From positions 1 through 64,000 of the forward strand of contig DATILL010000035.1 in the NCBI GenBank assembly GCA_035476575.1: DNA of 64,000 nucleotides, in the 5' to 3' direction. This DNA is from DATILL01 sp035476575. Lineage in GTDB: Bacteria > Actinomycetota > Actinomycetes > Mycobacteriales > JACQDL01. Below, one piece after another: positions 61,821 through 64,000 of this stretch (position 1 is the first letter of the stretch; each line of letters starts with the position of its first letter). A model generated the notes under the pieces. It did not search any database and had not been told where the DNA came from. It saw only the letters and a list, made by a program, of their open reading frames with translations. A program made the translations under genes and the position numbers.

Positions 61821-62951
61821 ATGTCCGACTTCACGCCAGGGCTCGAGGGCTTGATCGCCTTCGAGACCGAGATCGCCGAGCCCGACAAGGACGGCGGCTC
61901 CCTTCGCTACCGGGGCGTCAACATCGAGGACCTGGTCGGCCAGGTGACCTTCGGCAACGTGTGGGCCTTGCTGGTCGACGGCAGGTTCGGCCCCGGCCTG
62001 CCGCCGGCCGAGCCGTTTCCGATCCCGGTGCACTCCGGCGACGTACGGGTCGACGTGCAGGCCGCGCTCGCCATGCTGGCTCCGGTCTGGGGCTACCGCC
62101 CGCTGCTCGACATCACCGACGACGAGGCCCGCCTGCAGCTCGCCCGGGCCGCCGTCATGGCCCTGTCGTACGTCGCCCAGTCGGCCCGCGGGATCGGCCA
62201 GCCGGCCGTGCCGCAGAGCCGGATCGACCTGTGCACGACGATCGTGGAACGGTTCATGACCCGCTGGCGCGGCGAGCCGGACCCCCGGCACATCGCCGCC
62301 GTGGACGCCTACTGGGTCTCTGCCGCGGAGCACGGCATGAACGCCTCGACCTTCACCGCCCGGGTGATCGCCTCCACCGGCGCGGACGTCGCCGCGTCTC
62401 TGTCCGGCGCGATCGGCGCGATGTCCGGCCCACTGCACGGCGGCGCGCCGGCCCGGGTGCTGCCGATGATCGAGGAGGTGGAGCGGACCGGCGACGCGTA
62501 CAAGGTGGTGCGGACCATCCTGGACCACCGGGAGCGGCTGATGGGCTTCGGCCACCGGATCTACCGGGCCGAGGACCCGCGTGCCCGGGTGCTCCGCCGC
62601 ACCTGCAAGGAGCTTGGCGCAGACCGGTACGAGGCGGCCGCCGCGCTGGAGCAGGCCGCGCTGGCGGAGCTGCGCGAACGGCGGCCGGACCGTGCCATCG
62701 AGACCAACGTGGAGTTCTGGGCGGCGGTGATCCTGGACTACGCCGGAGTGCCGGCGTACATGATGCCGGCTATGTTCACCTGTGCCCGGACCGGCGGCTG
62801 GTGCGCGCACATCATGGAGCAGAAGCGGCTGGGCCGGCTGGTCCGGCCGTCCGCGCGGTACGTCGGTCCCGGGCCGCGCAAGCCCCAGGCCGTCGAGGGC
62901 TGGGAGGACATCCGGCACTTCGACGGGATCGCCAGCCTCGCCACCCGCTGA
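61821..62951 (+). CDS. citA: Citrate synthase (CitA-like)
   Basis: The 376-residue protein condenses oxaloacetate and acetyl-CoA. It starts MSDFTPGLEGLIAFETEIAE and has LRYRGVNIEDL. The catalytic His/His/Asp set lies in AEHGMNASTF, GHRIYRAEDPRARVL and ETNVEFWAAVILDYAGVP. The GGAPARVLPMIEEV segment is the glycine-rich dimer region. Shorter than the hexameric enzyme, it belongs to the dimeric actinobacterial CitA type, which can also be a 2-methylcitrate synthase. Confidence 0.93.
   Translation: MSDFTPGLEGLIAFETEIAEPDKDGGSLRYRGVNIEDLVGQVTFGNVWALLVDGRFGPGLPPAEPFPIPVHSGDVRVDVQAALAMLAPVWGYRPLLDITDDEARLQLARAAVMALSYVAQSARGIGQPAVPQSRIDLCTTIVERFMTRWRGEPDPRHIAAVDAYWVSAAEHGMNASTFTARVIASTGADVAASLSGAIGAMSGPLHGGAPARVLPMIEEVERTGDAYKVVRTILDHRERLMGFGHRIYRAEDPRARVLRRTCKELGADRYEAAAALEQAALAELRERRPDRAIETNVEFWAAVILDYAGVPAYMMPAMFTCARTGGWCAHIMEQKRLGRLVRPSARYVGPGPRKPQAVEGWEDIRHFDGIASLATR

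Positions 62952-64000
<1,049 letters not shown>

Overview
The window is high-GC actinobacterial chromosome. It carries GTG starts, four-base GTGA/ATGA overlaps, two NarL-type two-component pairs, PadR and DUF5999 genes, and HelD. The block from 2.4 to 20.8 kb preserves the neighbourhood known in mycobacteria as Rv0948c-Rv0957: chorismate mutase, UvrD/PcrA helicase, M23 peptidase, sucCD, an Rv0954-like membrane protein, PerM/DUF6350, purN and purH. Small cassettes are inserted into it here. A red-type RuBisCO operon makes the organism a probable facultative autotroph. I cannot name the genus from sequence alone.

Layout. 0-1.8 kb: a decayed DUF222-HNH nuclease gene. 1.8-10.2 kb (minus strand): pentapeptide protein, purH, purN, PerM-like protein, two membrane proteins, sucD and sucC. 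10.3-14.0 kb: a frameshifted orphan YefM/Phd antitoxin, a PadR cassette with a striking 6-bp-unit repeat protein, a PH-like membrane protein, a B12-binding protein and a large membrane protein. 14.3-20.8 kb: M23 peptidase, two GT87-like membrane glycosyltransferases, the PcrA helicase (opposite strand) and chorismate mutase. 20.9-24.7 kb: HelD, two DUF5999 genes, a minisatellite and a DUF1707 protein. 24.9-28.7 kb: a sensor kinase/regulator pair and a secreted Ig-like protein.

29.6-36.6 kb is the carbon-fixation island. Two palindromes resembling CbbR sites precede cbbL-cbbS-cbbX-cbbR, which are tightly coupled on the plus strand. A GAF-type sensor kinase and NarL-type regulator follow on the minus strand, and a divergent phosphoribulokinase gene ends in a strong hairpin. 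Together these encode RuBisCO, its activase, a transcriptional regulator and the enzyme supplying RuBP. No other Calvin-cycle gene is in the window.

36.7-39.7 kb holds an AAA/STAND-like ATPase paired with a TPR protein, a possible conflict or signalling module. 39.8-42.6 kb: a disulfide oxidoreductase, a methyltransferase and a lipoprotein. 42.6-51.4 kb matches the Streptomyces osaC/osaA/osaB osmotic-stress locus, with a 1880-aa hybrid kinase carrying a long HAMP array. 51.4-54.4 kb is a graveyard of two divergent defence-like genes: a Dam-type adenine methylase and a GHKL ATPase with a Shedu-like nuclease end. Both carry frameshifts, and the second also has a stop codon exactly at its predicted catalytic lysine. 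54.5-64 kb: YbdK-type ligase, ABC exporter, an unknown protein, UdgX, MFS exporter, pdxH, citrate synthase and serC (cut by the window end).

Two families of dispersed intergenic repeats recur: arrays of GGTSACC (three sites) and long hairpins with ATCATCGAGTTGT stems (two sites). A third unrelated long hairpin lies at 59.5 kb. Most sit between convergent genes.
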